The notes beneath the pieces were generated by a model, which saw nothing but the letters and a program-made list of their open reading frames with translations, ran no database searches and was not told where the DNA came from. DNA of 64,000 nucleotides from Symbiodinium microadriaticum (lineage: Eukaryota > Sar > Dinophyceae > Suessiales > Symbiodiniaceae), in contig LSRX01000322.1 of the NCBI GenBank assembly GCA_001939145.1, positions 399,978 to 463,977 on the forward strand. Direction: 5' to 3'. The position numbers were made by a program, and so were the translations under genes. Of this stretch, positions 9,692 to 20,737 are shown piece by piece; position 1 is the stretch's first letter, and the number at the start of each line of letters is the position of its first letter.

Positions 9692-11250
9692 GACATACAT
9701 TGCTCCGACGTGCCCTGCAGGCAGGAAATTTTGTCGGGAAGCCCTATGCATCCCAGCACGGCCTACGACTAATAGGCTGCATGCACCGCGAGCATAGCCA
9801 CCCACATGATGCAACATTAATTGCTCTCTCATTGCCGGCTTAATATACACCTGATTGTTTAGGCATGCCTAAAAACTCAGGTACTGTGGCGAAGTCACAT
9901 ACATTGCTCCGACGTGCCCTGCAGACAGGAACTTCTATCGGAAGCGCTACATGCATCCCAGCACGGCCTACAACTAATAGGCTGCATGCGAGCGTAGCCA
10001 CTCACATGATGCAACATTACTTGCTCTCTCGTTGACGGCTGAAAAAAATGTTGCTTGCCGGCAGGATCTAGCGCGGATACCATGGCGGCATTCACGCGTA
10101 GGCGGATACCACAAAAGAACCTGTCGATTTGCCATCGATGTAGGGGCTTCTGTTCCCAGCCGAAACCCTCGTTGTGCACTGTCTCATGTGATGAGCTCCT
10201 GGAGAGTCAGGAGGTGCCATCATAAAGAGCGTCGAAATGGGAGACATGGCCATTAAGATGGAGCAGGAGGGACGGGAAAAGCGCGGGAAGGCTGCTAGGC
10301 CACGGTCGCAAATCAAGGGCGTGTCTTCGCTGACTCGGCAGCGGCCGGCAGCAAGAGAGCAATGCATTTCGCATCGTCATCTCATATGGGTGGCTACACT
10401 CGCGCTTCAGTCAGATGGCTTGAACGGCTAGGCTGGTGTGTCGGAGTGCACTATATGAGTGCACTATATGCGTCCCGTCACGGCCTGCAAGCTTTCAGAT
10501 GCCGCATGTTGGATCATGCTGGGCAGGAAGCGGAGCATTCATCTCCGTGACAGCGCGGCCATGGTGTCCGCATTAGCTCCGGCATTTGGCAACAAGAGAG
10601 CAATCATCGCAGTATCATGCGAGCGGCCGCGCTCACACTTCAGAAAAAGGCCCAGGGCTGTGCTTGCACGTGCTTTATGAAACGGATGCGTGGGTTGATA
10701 CTACAGCAGTCGGCAGGGAGCTGGAATTCGTATCATGCGAGTTGCCACGCTCGCACTTTAGTCGCAGGCCCGGAGTGCATGCCTTTCCCATCCTTGGGCT
10801 GAGGATGGCTGGGGGCACACAGGTCGTCATGCTTGGCCTTGCATGCACGAACATTTAGTTTTATGAGCGACATGCCAACCAGGCAAGCTTCGGATGAGGC
10901 CGTTGTGATGGCGGGATGCCCTCTCACTATGCTGCCTCGCTGCGCAGTAGTGGAGAACTCGGCAGCAGCCGGCAGCAAGAGAGCAATGCATTTGGCGTCG
11001 TCGCATCCCGCGGGTGGCTCGCACTTCAATCAGAGGCCCAGGGCATGCCTTTCGAATCCGTAAGCTCAGGGCACACGGGTCGGCATGTTCTGCCCTGCAT
11101 GCAGGAATGCTATATGTGCAATATCGGGCGAGCGCAAGGAGCCAACCAGCCAAGCTTCGGATGAGGCCGTTGTGACGGCAGGATGCCATGTCACTGCGCT
11201 ACCCCTCTGTGCAACAGTGGCTGACTTGGTGGCTACGAGCAGAAGGAGAT
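9692..11250. repeat. Higher-order array of diverged 200-270 bp repeats
   Basis: Copies at 9692-9840 and 9896-10,039 are about 88 percent identical with a 203-bp period. Diverged relatives follow: GCAAGAGAGCAAT at about 10,352, 10,592 and 10,977, and AAGCTTCGGATGAGGCCGTTG at about 10,884 and 11,152. Matching copies read in different frames, so this looks non-coding. ORFs across it are not called. Confidence 0.75.
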
Positions 11251-11595
11251 TGATTATATCACGCGATTTGGACGCCCTGCACGCGCACTTCAATCAGATG
11301 GCTCTTTTAAGGCCACGCCGGAGGGGTGGAGCTCACTTTGTATCACACCGCCTGCAACCAGACATGGGCATGCGCGTGTGGGAGCACGCTGCGCCTGACG
11401 AGCCCTTGACTTGCCACCGAAGCCTGGCTACACGCAAGTTGCCTGATCGCACGGTTGGCAAGGTGCAGTGGTTGCTAAGGCCTCATAGTGCTGGAAGGCA
11501 GGGTGCGGCACGGATTCAACAGCTACATGCCGCCCACGAATCAAGCGGTCTCGTTCATGGAAAAGAAGAGTTCTCAACCTTCACTGCCCGGAAAA

Positions 11596-12054
11596 CTATG
11601 CTATGCAACGTAGGTACATGTATGCAGGGGTCCATACCGTTTTCATGTACCTCCGAACTGATTGTGTTTGAAGCCCAGGATTGTGCTCCAACCCTGGCAT
11701 GCCGACCGAAAGTAGTGAAATTCGAAGCTTCGAAGCCTCTCGAACCAACGTAGGTATGTGCATCTCTCCTTTTCTCTGTAGACATACTGCAACCCGTGGA
11801 CATAAGAGCCTTGCATGCAGAGACCTACACCCCGCCATCCTTGAGCCCAAGCGTGCTACGGGTAGTTTCTTGGCTCGATTGGCTCCTCCTAGCGTGGACC
11901 CCAAAGGGGATACCGTGATCGGATGAGATAAGATCAAAAGCGTTTGCTGACTCTGCGAGATCGCTTCTAGCTTGTAGAGACCTCGGAGCTTGGACCATTC
12001 TGGGTCAGCGTAGCCAGCGGTTCGGTTGAAAGCTTCGTTGATCGTTTCCCACAC
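11596..12054 (-). CDS. Exon-like frame, paralogous to 8.7-9.14 kb
   Basis: The N-terminal part, INEAFNRTAGYADPEWSKLR then GLYKLEA, is conserved with the minus-strand frame at about 9.1 kb. Lower parts are less convincing. The antisense 222-residue plus ORF (11,085-11,753) is considered a shadow. Function is unknown. Confidence 0.4.
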   Translation of the reverse strand: MWETINEAFNRTAGYADPEWSKLRGLYKLEAISQSQQTLLILSHPITVSPLGSTLGGANRAKKLPVARLGSRMAGCRSLHARLLCPRVAVCLQRKGEMHIPTLVREASKLRISLLSVGMPGLEHNPGLQTQSVRRYMKTVWTPAYMYLRCIA

Positions 12055-12500
12055 CCAAAGTTACGTTGTCCTACGTGGCTGGCTAGATCGCGAGCTGCGA
12101 GAAAGAGTGGCACCCCGGCGGCTGATGTTGTTAAAGTCAAGAGACTCGTCGGTGTGGTCCGGGCATCAAGCGCGTCCTTTCTAGATATTGGGGGCTTGCA
12201 GGTTGACAATGGCTCTCTAGAGCCAGTGACCCGGCAAGAGCAATTCCAAGAGACGTGGGTTTCTCAAATCTGCTAGGGCTGCTGGGGTTGAGCACTGCTG
12301 TTGGCCTTTAAAGGTTCACATGTGCAGACGTGAAGAGTCCGTGAGGCCTTCACGCACTTAGGCGTGGCTAAAGGGGCCCTCGGCGGAATTTGTTGAACTT
12401 CGCTCTGGAAGCCACCTGGAACGTAAGCTGCCAGCCGGACTCAAGCCCGACAGCATCCGACGGCATCCGAACAGTCTGGCTGACATATGACATACAAAGG

Positions 12501-12755
12501 TCAGGCTGCTGGTCGAGGCTGTGGCTTGCAGAGGAAGAGTGGCGCTTCTGTCACTGGTGCGGGCATGGGGCAGCGCAAGTAAGCCTGTGAGCCCAGCGAA
12601 GCTTGCGCTGCTGGACAGAGATCGCCTCCGCACGACGCATGTGCATGAGCCTGTGCGATAGTATCTCCCGGCAGCCAGTGCCGCCGAAAGCAGGCAACTT
12701 GCCCGGCGTTCTTTTCTGAAATACCGGCTGTCCGCGCGGCGCGTGCTCGAAACAA
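12501..12755 (-). CDS. Exon-like frame, unknown function
   Basis: It encodes about 85 residues with NAGQVACFRRHWLPGDTIA, alanine/histidine-rich AQAHAHASCGGDLC, then proline-rich sequence. It ends in a stop at 12,501 inside the frame of 12,358-12,633, which is serine-rich and weaker. No known domain. Confidence 0.35.
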   Translation of the reverse strand: MFRARAARTAGISEKNAGQVACFRRHWLPGDTIAQAHAHASCGGDLCPAAQASLGSQAYLRCPMPAPVTEAPLFLCKPQPRPAA

Positions 12756-13434
12756 GGACTATAGCGGCCTAGCGTTCAGCAAAGCAATGCAGCCGATGCA
12801 GCTGTCGCTTGCACCCATAACTACGATGGAACTTGGAGTTTCCGTGCATTGATCTAACTCCTCCTCGCGCGCGCCCCTAAAAGTTGCGCGCTTCTGTACA
12901 TATCCGCGTTCCCCAAACGCAGAATGAAACCATTGGTTTCAGGACACCCCAAAGTCCGTTTGTTCCTCCAGAGCGGCTTCCGACAGTCCGGATGCCCAGT
13001 CCTCTTGCACCGATATTCTGTACAGCCTAAACCATGCTTTGGGTCTAGCCCAGATCTGAATCTTGACAGATCGGTCTCTATGAGGGAGCATCAAGAGTCT
13101 GAGCCAGAATTGTCAGATTTCGCATTGTGAGCCTCAGTGCTTGGACCGGACTGGTGGTTACGGGCCCTACGAGGTCCCCTAGGCGCTTGTGGCCCAGCGG
13201 CTCAGCTTACGCTGGACTTGGCAAGAAGTCAATGCTTGATCTTGGCTTGATAGGTATGCAGGTTTAGGCAGATGGCATGTTGCATAGTCTTCTGGCCCTA
13301 AAATTTGCGCGCTTCTGTGCAAAACCGCGTTCCCAAAAACCGCAGACTGAAGCAACGTTAGCTTTGGAACGTGTGGGAAGTCTTGTTAGAATTGAGTTGC
13401 CGTGTCCCCTGGATGAGCCATTCCGTCACTTCTG

Positions 13435-13692
13435 TCAAGCCGCCTCTCCCACTTCAACAAAGATCACCCTCGTTGACGGGATGCCACTGAAACTCGCATC
13501 TCGCGGTGTAACTTGCCGCAGTTTCCCCCTTGGAGCCAGGCTGCCAACAAGGAGATCGCTCCGGTTTGTTAAGTTCCGTTTGTTTCGATGCCTGTGAGAT
13601 GCCCGACCCGCTGCATAAAGACCTGGCTGGGGCAAGAGGCCTTCTGAGGAGCATAAGTCAGCGAGGCTCGTCGCGGTGTGCTCTTTGGCCAA
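13435..13692 (-). CDS. Exon-like frame, unknown function
   Basis: This 85-residue frame reads MAKEHTATSLADLCSSEG, a basic middle (RHRNKRNLTNRSDLLVG), and the tail TRVIFVEVGEAA before TGA. Codon use is even. The ATG at 13,692 could be a start, though an upstream exon is as likely. Confidence 0.35.
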   Translation of the reverse strand: MAKEHTATSLADLCSSEGLLPQPGLYAAGRASHRHRNKRNLTNRSDLLVGSLAPRGKLRQVTPRDASFSGIPSTRVIFVEVGEAA

Positions 13693-13699
13693 GGAGCCG

Positions 13700-14940
13700 G
13701 ATTCTCAAAGCTCTGATTGGGCACAGCAGAAGCAGCACGAGACATGATTTCGTGTAGCCAAGGGCAGCCCGGGACCCTCTAGGATCTTGCATGGCTTAAG
13801 GTTTAGGCCATGCACTAGAGTAACCGGTGGTTTGTTCAAGGAGGGGTTTCTGTTCCAGCCAGGGTGGTCTCCAAGAGCTTTACGCTGATCTCAGGATCTA
13901 TATAAGCCATTCGGTGTTTTAGCTGCAGCAGAGTTCTTCGGAGCGGTTCCGACGGTTTGGAACGGTTCCTACCTGTTTGGCGGTGTTGCTGACAATGCTT
14001 CCGGAGATTTCGCAAATAGTTCCTGAGAGTTTGAAAGTGGTTCCACAGCCCCTCATTGCACTCACAGGCAAACAGACCACCAGCAGCTCCAAGCCTTGCA
14101 AGGCGTGGAGAGCACGTGCTGGGTCCCATAAACGGCTCCTTATAGAGACTTTCGCTCCTTCCATGAGCTGGCCTTTCACAACTTTTGTAGGGCAGCAATG
14201 TGGTCTGCAGAGAGGGCTCTGCCAGAAAGACGGACGGGAAGCTGAAGCTACTGTAGTTACCTCGCGACTGCTCTTGGGCCAGGACTCTCTCTAATGTCAG
14301 TGCCAAGACATCCCAAGAATGCATTAGATGGGCTCAAGTATTCCGTGATTTATATAAGACAAGGTATCTAGGGTGCGGAAGACAAGGTCGCTGGACTTTC
14401 CAGTCCTCAAGGCGCTTCATGAGCAGCAGGCCTTCTTAAAGGGATCCCTGGGCATCCGCCGCATATCTGCATCTTGGCGCTGCCTGAAGGAATCCCTTTC
14501 AGTGCTGGTTAAAAGAAAGCCGACGCGAAGGAGTGAGAAGGCCAAGGCTCGGTAGTTTAGAGTCTCTTTTTTGGGGACCCTTGTTCGTTAGATTTGCTTT
14601 TTTGAAGTTTGTGTTCGACTCCTGTCCCTAGAACCGGGAAGGTGTCCTTGAAGAATGCCAGAAAGTTGAAGTTGGACATTGTAGTGGCTCCTAGATGCGA
14701 ATGACATGCCAGTCCAATAGTTTCGCGCATGAGAGCTCATGATGGAGGTGGGCGACGGCATTGCTTGGTTCAGCGATTGCTTCCGAATGTCCTTCCCGGC
14801 TACTAAACAACCCGAGCCGGCATGCATCTAAACGTCACGCCTGCCTGTGGCAGCAGGCGCCTGAAGTGAATTCACGTTCTCACTGGTATGGCAAAGTTGC
14901 AAGCCACGTGACGTGCCACGAGAGGCAAGCCACGGTTCAG
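13700..14940. other. Stretch without a convincing gene
   Basis: There are short inverted GGTTCC/GGAACC motifs at 13,930-14,040. A 162-residue minus frame (13,836-14,324) reads through them but looks chance-like. Nothing else is supported. Confidence 0.4.
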
Positions 14941-14942
14941 TT

Positions 14943-15278
14943 TTAGTCGTCGAGGCTTTCGTAGCCCAGCAGCTGCTCTTGTGCATACAGGGTGACTTCG
15001 GGGAAATTTCGTGACGGCTCAGTTGTTTTGGTGCGTTCCTGCGGGGAGCCTTGTTCAGTCTCCAGTGCCACGTTCAAGTTACCGTCCTCACAAAGGCGCG
15101 TGGCGAGAGGGGTGTCTTTCTCCGTTCCCCAGCTCCCTTTGTGCCATCGTCCAATCTTCGATCGAGGGCGCAATGTGTTGATGCCTCGCTTGCAGTCAGG
15201 GCGTTTTTCCCGCCGGCCGATGCCGGCCGTGAAACTCAAGAAGCATGTGCGATGCATGATCCGCGTGTGAGCAGGCAA
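14943..15278 (-). CDS. Probable C-terminal exon, unknown function
   Basis: This 111-residue frame is strongly protein-like and hydrophilic: GRREKRPDCKRGINTLRPRS, then KDTPLATRLCEDGNLNVALE and a Glu-rich tail ending YESLDD before TAG/TGA at 14,943. It is the likely 3' end of the multi-exon minus-strand gene or genes above (15.3-20.2 kb). The first 20 or so codons may be intronic. Confidence 0.45.
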   Translation of the reverse strand: MPAHTRIMHRTCFLSFTAGIGRREKRPDCKRGINTLRPRSKIGRWHKGSWGTEKDTPLATRLCEDGNLNVALETEQGSPQERTKTTEPSRNFPEVTLYAQEQLLGYESLDD

Positions 15279-15333
15279 AGAGCATGCTACTTGATACGGC
15301 TGATACGGCTGAAAGACCGGAGGAGCTGATGAC

Positions 15334-15525
15334 TCAACGAGCCGGAGGAGTCTTCAAGAATGTCTTAAGTACAATGTCCTGAAGGACTTCGATTGCCAGT
15401 CTGACCAAAACTGGCGCGACCTGGTCACCGGTCTTGTTCGAATCTATGTAAGCTGACATGGGCATGCATGGGCTCACCCGAAGCACATTCAAAGCCGGCC
15501 CTCTCCAGCCTTGTGTAGCAAACAC
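15334..15525 (-). CDS. Internal exon candidate, unknown function
   Basis: It encodes SAYIDSNKTGDQVAPVLVRL then AIEVLQDIVLKTFLKTPPA, an amphipathic helical segment. It is bounded below by a GT and above by a CAG acceptor near 15,455. It may continue the gene ending at 14,943. Confidence 0.4.
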   Translation of the reverse strand: MFATQGWRGPALNVLRVSPCMPMSAYIDSNKTGDQVAPVLVRLAIEVLQDIVLKTFLKTPPAR

Positions 15526-15543
15526 GCCCCGTCCCAGAGACTT

Positions 15544-15846
15544 TCAACCCTCTGGCAGCTGCCATGTTCTCAGAAGATCGCCTTGCTGCAGCCTCCCCAG
15601 CTTCCATGCCGGTTGCGACATGCCGTGATCCACCCGGCCGTTGCTTACAGATGTCAGATACCTTCCCGCAATGCGTGGCTTTTGTGCTTTCTTCGGGCTC
15701 ATACAGCTATGCATCCCCGAAAGGAGGGGCCAATAGACGTGCGTGCTTCTCGTCTCCTTCCAGGTGTCTTCTCTTTGATGCTGGTAAAAACCTTGTGCCC
15801 TGTCGTGACTCGCAGCTGCGCGTGTATTTATGAAGGTGATCAGCAT
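15544..15846 (-). CDS. Exon-like frame, unknown function
   Basis: It includes QREDTWKETRSTHVYWPLLS and MSPKKAQKPRIAGRYL. A second minus frame (15,707-15,898) is also open, so the exon frame is not settled. Confidence 0.3.
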   Translation of the reverse strand: MLITFINTRAAASHDRAQGFYQHQREDTWKETRSTHVYWPLLSGMHSCMSPKKAQKPRIAGRYLTSVSNGRVDHGMSQPAWKLGRLQQGDLLRTWQLPEG

Positions 15847-16362
15847 GTCGCAGGCAGCGAGTACATGAGGCTTGCAGACGATGGCATGCCGTCTTCACTG
15901 TAAACTTCCGCTTCGTCTGCCTGGAGTCTCCAACCCCTCATGTCTCCGTTTGCCAGCCGCCAGTCACCGCGAGGCTTTATGCAAAAGCACACATCGGTCT
16001 GCATCCATGTGCCAGTCAGTCAGACAACCTCAATCTCGCTTTCACTGTGGCACGTTGCTTCTGCATATCACGCGGCATCGGCCGCATGGCACATTGACGT
16101 AGAGTCGAAGTTTCTTTGCTCACTCGATTCGTGTGGTGTGCTACTGTGCAGGTTGTGCCACAGTGCGCAGCCCCAGTACTTTGATTTATGCTGTCAGTTT
16201 TGCGTTTCTCTCGCAAACCACGGTTCGAGTCACCGAGGGCCTAGGGCAGCAGATGGAAAGAAGATGCCCATTGATGCGCTATGCCATGTGGCACCGCGCT
16301 TTCGTAGTGACTTATGCGGCGCTCCCATGCAAACGACTTGGCCCTTCGTGAAGTTGTCAAAC

Positions 16363-16522
16363 CGTCGCCAGAGCTTTGAGTTTCGCTGCGGCAAGAAGGG
16401 ATTGAAAGACCAGGATGCCCAAGACGTGCTCGTTCTTATAGGTCACGTCGATACTGATGCGCACGTGCTCTGCGCAATCGGCCACTCCCAGAATTCGCAA
16501 GCAGGCAGCCGCACTGGCATTG
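16363..16522 (-). CDS. Internal exon of an anonymous minus-strand gene
   Basis: An AG acceptor precedes 16,522 and an ACG|GTTTG donor follows 16,363, giving 160 nt. The peptide NASAAACLRILGVADCAEHV continues RISIDVTYKNEHVLGIL and a hydrophobic helix. Its mixed composition argues for real coding. The antisense 211-aa ORF (15,940-16,575) is judged a shadow. No family is recognised. Confidence 0.5.
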
Positions 16523-16633
16523 CTGCATCTCACAGCAAGTTCAGGTGCCAAGGTTTTGAAAGGATTGGAGTTTGACAGCAGATCACCGTGTTCAGTTCAT
16601 TTCTTGTTTGGAAACACCTCCTTTCACCCCCAC

Positions 16634-16770
16634 CAAGAAGGTTTTGGGTCCCAGCCTCCGCAACAAAAGTCGTTCTTGCCCAAATCAGTGGCGGGTAGCA
16701 TGCAGTGGTACCGGAAGGCAGCTGTGGGATCAGGTAGAGGTTGTCGCTTGGGCTGCGTGGATTCTGCAAA
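16634..16770 (-). CDS. Internal exon of the same anonymous gene
   Basis: It reads DNLYLIPQLPSGTTACYPPL, then IWARTTFVAEAGTQNLL up to a CTTG|GTGGGG donor at 16,634. The upper edge (an AG near 16,770) is approximate. An alternative minus frame (16,624-17,091) with a hydrophilic 155-residue peptide overlaps it. Confidence 0.4.
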
Positions 16771-17201
16771 TGTTGTGGGGTGTCGAAGTACGTTCAAGAA
16801 GTTAGATGTTTTGACTACCGAAGGTTTGTTTGACATGAGGTCCATGTTACTCACTGCATCTCGATGTACCAGCATATGCTTGTCCGACGTTCTTTCATGC
16901 ACTCCCTTTGCATCTCCGATGTATGGTGCTGGTGGCCTGGATGTGTTTGCACTGCCCATGAAGAGGCTGCTGCTGTCGACAGAAAGTTTCGCTTTCGTTT
17001 CGGGCAGCTGTTTGTCTCTGCAGCATTGCACGTTGTTGGATTGAGAGCCGCCTGCAGGCAAACCCAGCTTCTCGAACGCTTTGAGTCCCAACTGCTACTA
17101 GAATCAAACTGAGCCGGCCCCCAAAGGTCAGTCACAAACAGGCTACTGGCACCGGTTGCGCACCCCGGCTTCGGGAAATAAGCATGAGCGTGTCATTCCA
17201 C

Positions 17202-17332
17202 TTGGCGATGCTGTGTCCTTTCCGTATCTAGCATTTCTGAAGGTTCAACCTCCCGTTCACCCGACCCGGTGCCACGTGAATCTCTCTGCAATTCCACAGC
17301 CTTGCGCACTCCATGCAGCCGCAGTTCCAAAG
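17202..17332 (-). CDS. Internal exon of an anonymous minus-strand gene
   Basis: It runs from a TTAG acceptor at 17,333-17,334 to a CAA|GTGGAA donor. The 131-nt exon encodes a charged helix (LELRLHGVRKAVELQRDSRG, then EREVEPSEMLDTERTQHRQ). Such Glu/Arg-rich sequence suggests a coiled coil or linker. A further exon candidate, GIMVEGVKKMHAAFKKPFD, lies just above at about 17,355-17,475. Confidence 0.5.
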
Positions 17333-17727
17333 CTAACTACACGCAGTCAAAGGGTTTTTTGAATGCAGCGTGCATCTTCTTAACCCCTTCCACCATGATC
17401 CCACTGAGCTGCATCCGCACAGGCGCAAGCCTTTGAGCGCTGCCGTCGCCACTTTGTGACGCGCACGTGCTGTTTGCCCTGATTTGTACACATGGTCGAT
17501 CTTGGCGCATTGTCATTCGTCATGGCCACTCCATCCAATGTGTACGCGCTCCTCTTGTCCGCCTTCGCCCCGAACCCCAGACAGTGTCACATGCCAAACT
17601 GCTGGCCTGCTCTCACGGCACATCTCTCGCACTCTGTCATGCCATCGTCCTTTCTTGAATCCGACGCGTGCTGCATCTGTGTAGCCAGGAGATTTCTTTG
17701 GGACGGCTGTCCAGAGAAGACAGGTAC

Positions 17728-17879
17728 CTTCATCTTCCTTCCCTTCGCCAATTTTGGTTCGCTCGATTTAGCCTGCTTCACATGCTTTTCTGTCGGCCAG
17801 AACCAATCGAGCAGCTGTTCTGCTCCGCGTAATTCCGCAGCCTTCAATCGGTTCATCAGCAGGATGGTAGTGACCACTG
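17728..17879 (-). CDS. Internal exon of an anonymous minus-strand gene
   Basis: It is bounded by AACAG above and AAG|GTACCT below. The peptide is VVTTILLMNRLKAAELRGAE, then QLLDWFWPTEKHVKQAKSSE and a basic end. It has a helical, amphipathic character. Borders fit GT-AG. Function is unknown. Confidence 0.5.
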
Positions 17880-18075
17880 CTGTTGGGTGCGTGTCAGCTT
17901 GACGCTGGTCCTTCGGGACGTCAAGGTGCGCGCGCGACGTCCGGGCAGGTACTTTGGACCTCAAAGGACTCGCGTTTCCGTCCCTGACCCCCAGCATACA
18001 AGCAGCGCGTGCTTGGTACTGGCTGCCTTGGGCTAGGTTGCTTGGCACAAGCATCCGCAGTTAGCATCATGCTAC

Positions 18076-18241
18076 TTGCTCTTTCGTGCTGCATATGTGC
18101 AGTTGCAGAGCCCCTCCGCCATGCAAGTCGGATTCAAGGGAAGTCTTTGCCATTACAGCGAGTTTCTCCCTCCCAAGTTTAAAGCACTCAGTGGCAGCCA
18201 TCCTGCCTCGACAGCCGGCTTCAAGCATGTCATGAAAGCCG
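18076..18241 (-). CDS. Internal exon of an anonymous minus-strand gene
   Basis: An acceptor CCGCAG precedes it and the donor is CAA|GTAGC. It encodes FHDMLEAGCRGRMAATECFK, then LGREKLAVMAKTSLESDLHG and a short beta-like end. Codon use is strongly protein-like. A further minus exon candidate (VTVGHHVGQTCDWHKLQFRC) lies at about 18,305-18,445, although the plus strand is also open there. Confidence 0.5.
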
Positions 18242-18743
18242 CTGCGGCTCATCTTATATGTCACGACCGCCCATTCTTTGGCACCCTCATCCCTGATTAG
18301 CTACGTTAGGCTTCGTGGCCGCCACTGTAGAGCCTTGCCCGACTGCTTGGAAGAGATCAATGATGAAACGAAGCAACGAAATTGTAGCTTGTGCCAGTCA
18401 CAAGTTTGTCCAACATGGTGGCCCACCGTGACGAGGGCCTTTGTTAGCAACACCTCAGATGATTCCTTTTTTTGCCCAGTCTCAGATCATATGTTCGCAT
18501 TGCTAGGGTCAGGGCAGGTGGCTGATCGCTCAGGAGCTTATGCAAGTTGAACAGGGGTGGGGCACCCCTTCAAATTCTCTCTCCAGTAGCTGCAGAAGCT
18601 CACGTTGCCAGATACAGCTGTCGAGATAGAAAGACTGAGCTGAGCATGGGTTAAGGATCAGGATAATGGTGCTCCAACTTTACTGTATGACAGTCTCCAG
18701 CCGGCATTCAAGGCCAGAGCCTAGAGTGCGACCAGTGGCAGCG

Positions 18744-19007
18744 TCACTCGCCGCCCCACGCGTCACCATCAGTGTTGCTCCTTGGATGATGTTCTGAGAC
18801 CCATTTGTGCCAATGAAATCTCCCAAGTTGCCTAGGCGTGGACTCCTTGCTGCGTGTCAGATTCGGCGGCTGCTGGCAGGTTTGTCTTGGTATTTGTCGT
18901 GCGGCATGTGGCGGAGGTGGCGTTGCCAGTTGTGATGTGATCTTACTCTCATCCAAGAGCGCCGAGTCGCCAGCGTTGCTCCTGGACATCGGAGCCCTTC
19001 TCACCAA
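18744..19007 (-). CDS. Exon-like, Pro/Ser/His-rich linker sequence
   Basis: The frame includes LLDESKITSQLATPPPPHAA and RFHWHKWVSEHHPRSNTDGD. It is low in hydrophobic residues, as in a disordered linker. Borders are not fixed. Confidence 0.35.
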   Translation of the reverse strand: MVRRAPMSRSNAGDSALLDESKITSQLATPPPPHAARQIPRQTCQQPPNLTRSKESTPRQLGRFHWHKWVSEHHPRSNTDGDAWGGE

Positions 19008-19290
19008 GGCCGCGTGGCACCTTGCGATGCAGGCCTCAGGAATGGCGATTGGTGCCGCCAGGAGCCGTGGCTGTCGGCAGTCCTAGCAACTGGCCGGACT
19101 GGTGCATCATTAGCTAAAGTAGCCGCTGATTTGTTTCCATTGGTTTGACAAGCTTGGGACAGGTTGTGAGAATCCTTTGGCCGTTCCAATAAGTTGTCCG
19201 ATGGTTCCAAAACCCTTACACGCGTCAACGCGAACAAACCGCCAGACCTTCCAAAGCATGAGCCTGCTTCGAGCTGTCCGGCAAGGTGCA
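19001..19290 (-). CDS. Exon-like hydrophilic segment
   Basis: It encodes RVLEPSDNLLERPKDSHNLS, then Asn/Thr/Ala-rich sequence ending near a CAAG|GTGCCA donor at about 19,028. Read with 18,744-19,007 it would form one long disordered region. No domain is recognised. Confidence 0.4.
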
Positions 19291-19903
19291 TTGTCCGTTC
19301 ATCTAGTCAACACGTGGACATCTTGCTGCATGTCAAGGTCTGCCCGTAAAGGTGCTTGTATGTCTGTGACCCGTGCAGCACGCGCGTTGCTAGGTGGTGA
19401 TGGGAGGTTGCAGAAGCTGCCGAGGAAAGCTGCTTCCATGTGAGTCGGAATGTGACGCATGCCTTCCGCTTGGCTTCTGGTTTGTACCAACGATAGGAAG
19501 CCTCAAGAAGCAGAAGATTCGTATGGAGCTCTCGCAGCTCCGCATCTCCTGCGGAGGCCTGCAGGCTTTGTCCAACTCAGCAAGCGCTGGGCACTCGTGC
19601 TTCCGAAGCCTACCGACGGGCGCTTGCCTTTGCCGGGGCTCCTCCAGAGATGTCGTAAGTCACCTTCGGGGAAGGGAGAAGAAAAAGAGCTCAAGCTTTT
19701 TGGCCCTAAACCCTCTCTCCATGGAGTCCCCGCTATTCCGAGCCGTCGTCAGGTCTTCTGCCCGCTTGGTGAGCACCTCGCAGCCTGCTCCCCGCAGTCC
19801 TTTGCCCCACCGCTCTTCCAGATCTTCTCCGGACTTGAGCCCTGACGCTGTTCGCCAGGATCAAAGGTGCACTGATTCAGGCGATTGAGGTCACTGCCGC
19901 CAC

Positions 19904-20186
19904 CTTGCTTCCGCACGAGGCTGGCACTCCTGGTCCAAGAACACTCTGAGGGCAGCAAGGAAGGTTTGTCGCCAGATGTCCCATGTGGTCAGGCAGCACA
20001 CTCTCCCTGCGCTCCCAAAAAAACGTCGCATTTTCGATTCCTCCGACCCTTGGGCGCCTTGAGCAGCATTCGTACCAGGAGGGTTGGCCTTCGGCCTTTC
20101 TACCCTCAGCTCTGGAGGTCCGGCCGAAAGCTGCGAAAGATGGTGACTTCTCGGCTTCGCTGTGGAGTGTGTGAATGGGATCGGTA
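19904..20186 (-). CDS. Exon candidate of an anonymous minus-strand gene
   Basis: This 283-nt open block ends at GGAAGCAAG|GTGGCG. The peptide includes TDPIHTLHSEAEKSPSFAAF, then ENATFFWERRESVLPDHMGH. Two more minus candidates follow just below (about 19,797-19,868 and 19,503-19,694), but the 35-nt gap to the first is too short for a credible intron, so one border is wrong. Confidence 0.45.
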
Positions 20187-20737
20187 CTTTCAGCGGTTGC
20201 GATTGACTTCAACCTGCGTGGACGCTGTGGAAGTGTGTGTTCCGGCTACTCTGCTCGAAGCTGGTGAGCGCGGCAAGTGGATGCATGAAACATCATTATG
20301 ACATCGGCGACAACTTGTGCCTCATCCCACGACTTACCTCCTGGCTTCACCTGCATCCCCGAGTTTCCGATGGTTCGGCGCGAATTCACGGGGCAGCCTG
20401 CATCTACGGCTCACATCAAGCGCAATCTCAACGATGGCACAACATGCAGGTCAAGGAGTATGTGACGAACGCACATGCCTGTTGAGGCGGCTTTTGCGGG
20501 AGTAGTGTCGGGCTTGGGAACGTTTCCACCCGGCGCATTCAAGTTCTGTCATCCCAGATGTTCACTTAAGGCCGTCTGCTCCTTCCGTCTGCAGTGTCAG
20601 GGTGCCGAGTCTTCAGCCCCGAGGGTGAATTTCTTGACCAAGCATGAATCCCGGCGCTTCGACATGATGGAAAGAGTTTTGTCTCCCTGTCCTATCCTGT
20701 AGGGGCTTGGACGGAATCGGGTCGCATATTCGGGGGT

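Noticed and set aside
11085..11753. 222-residue plus ORF
   Set aside because: Runs through the diverged repeat array and opposite a minus frame conserved with the 9.1 kb copy; no domain.
15940..17044. Two long plus ORFs (211 and 195 residues)
   Set aside because: Antisense to minus exons with better composition and usable splice borders.
20480..20560. C2H2 zinc finger suggested by HYSRKSRLNRHVRSSH on the minus strand
   Set aside because: Only one of the two required cysteines is present upstream.
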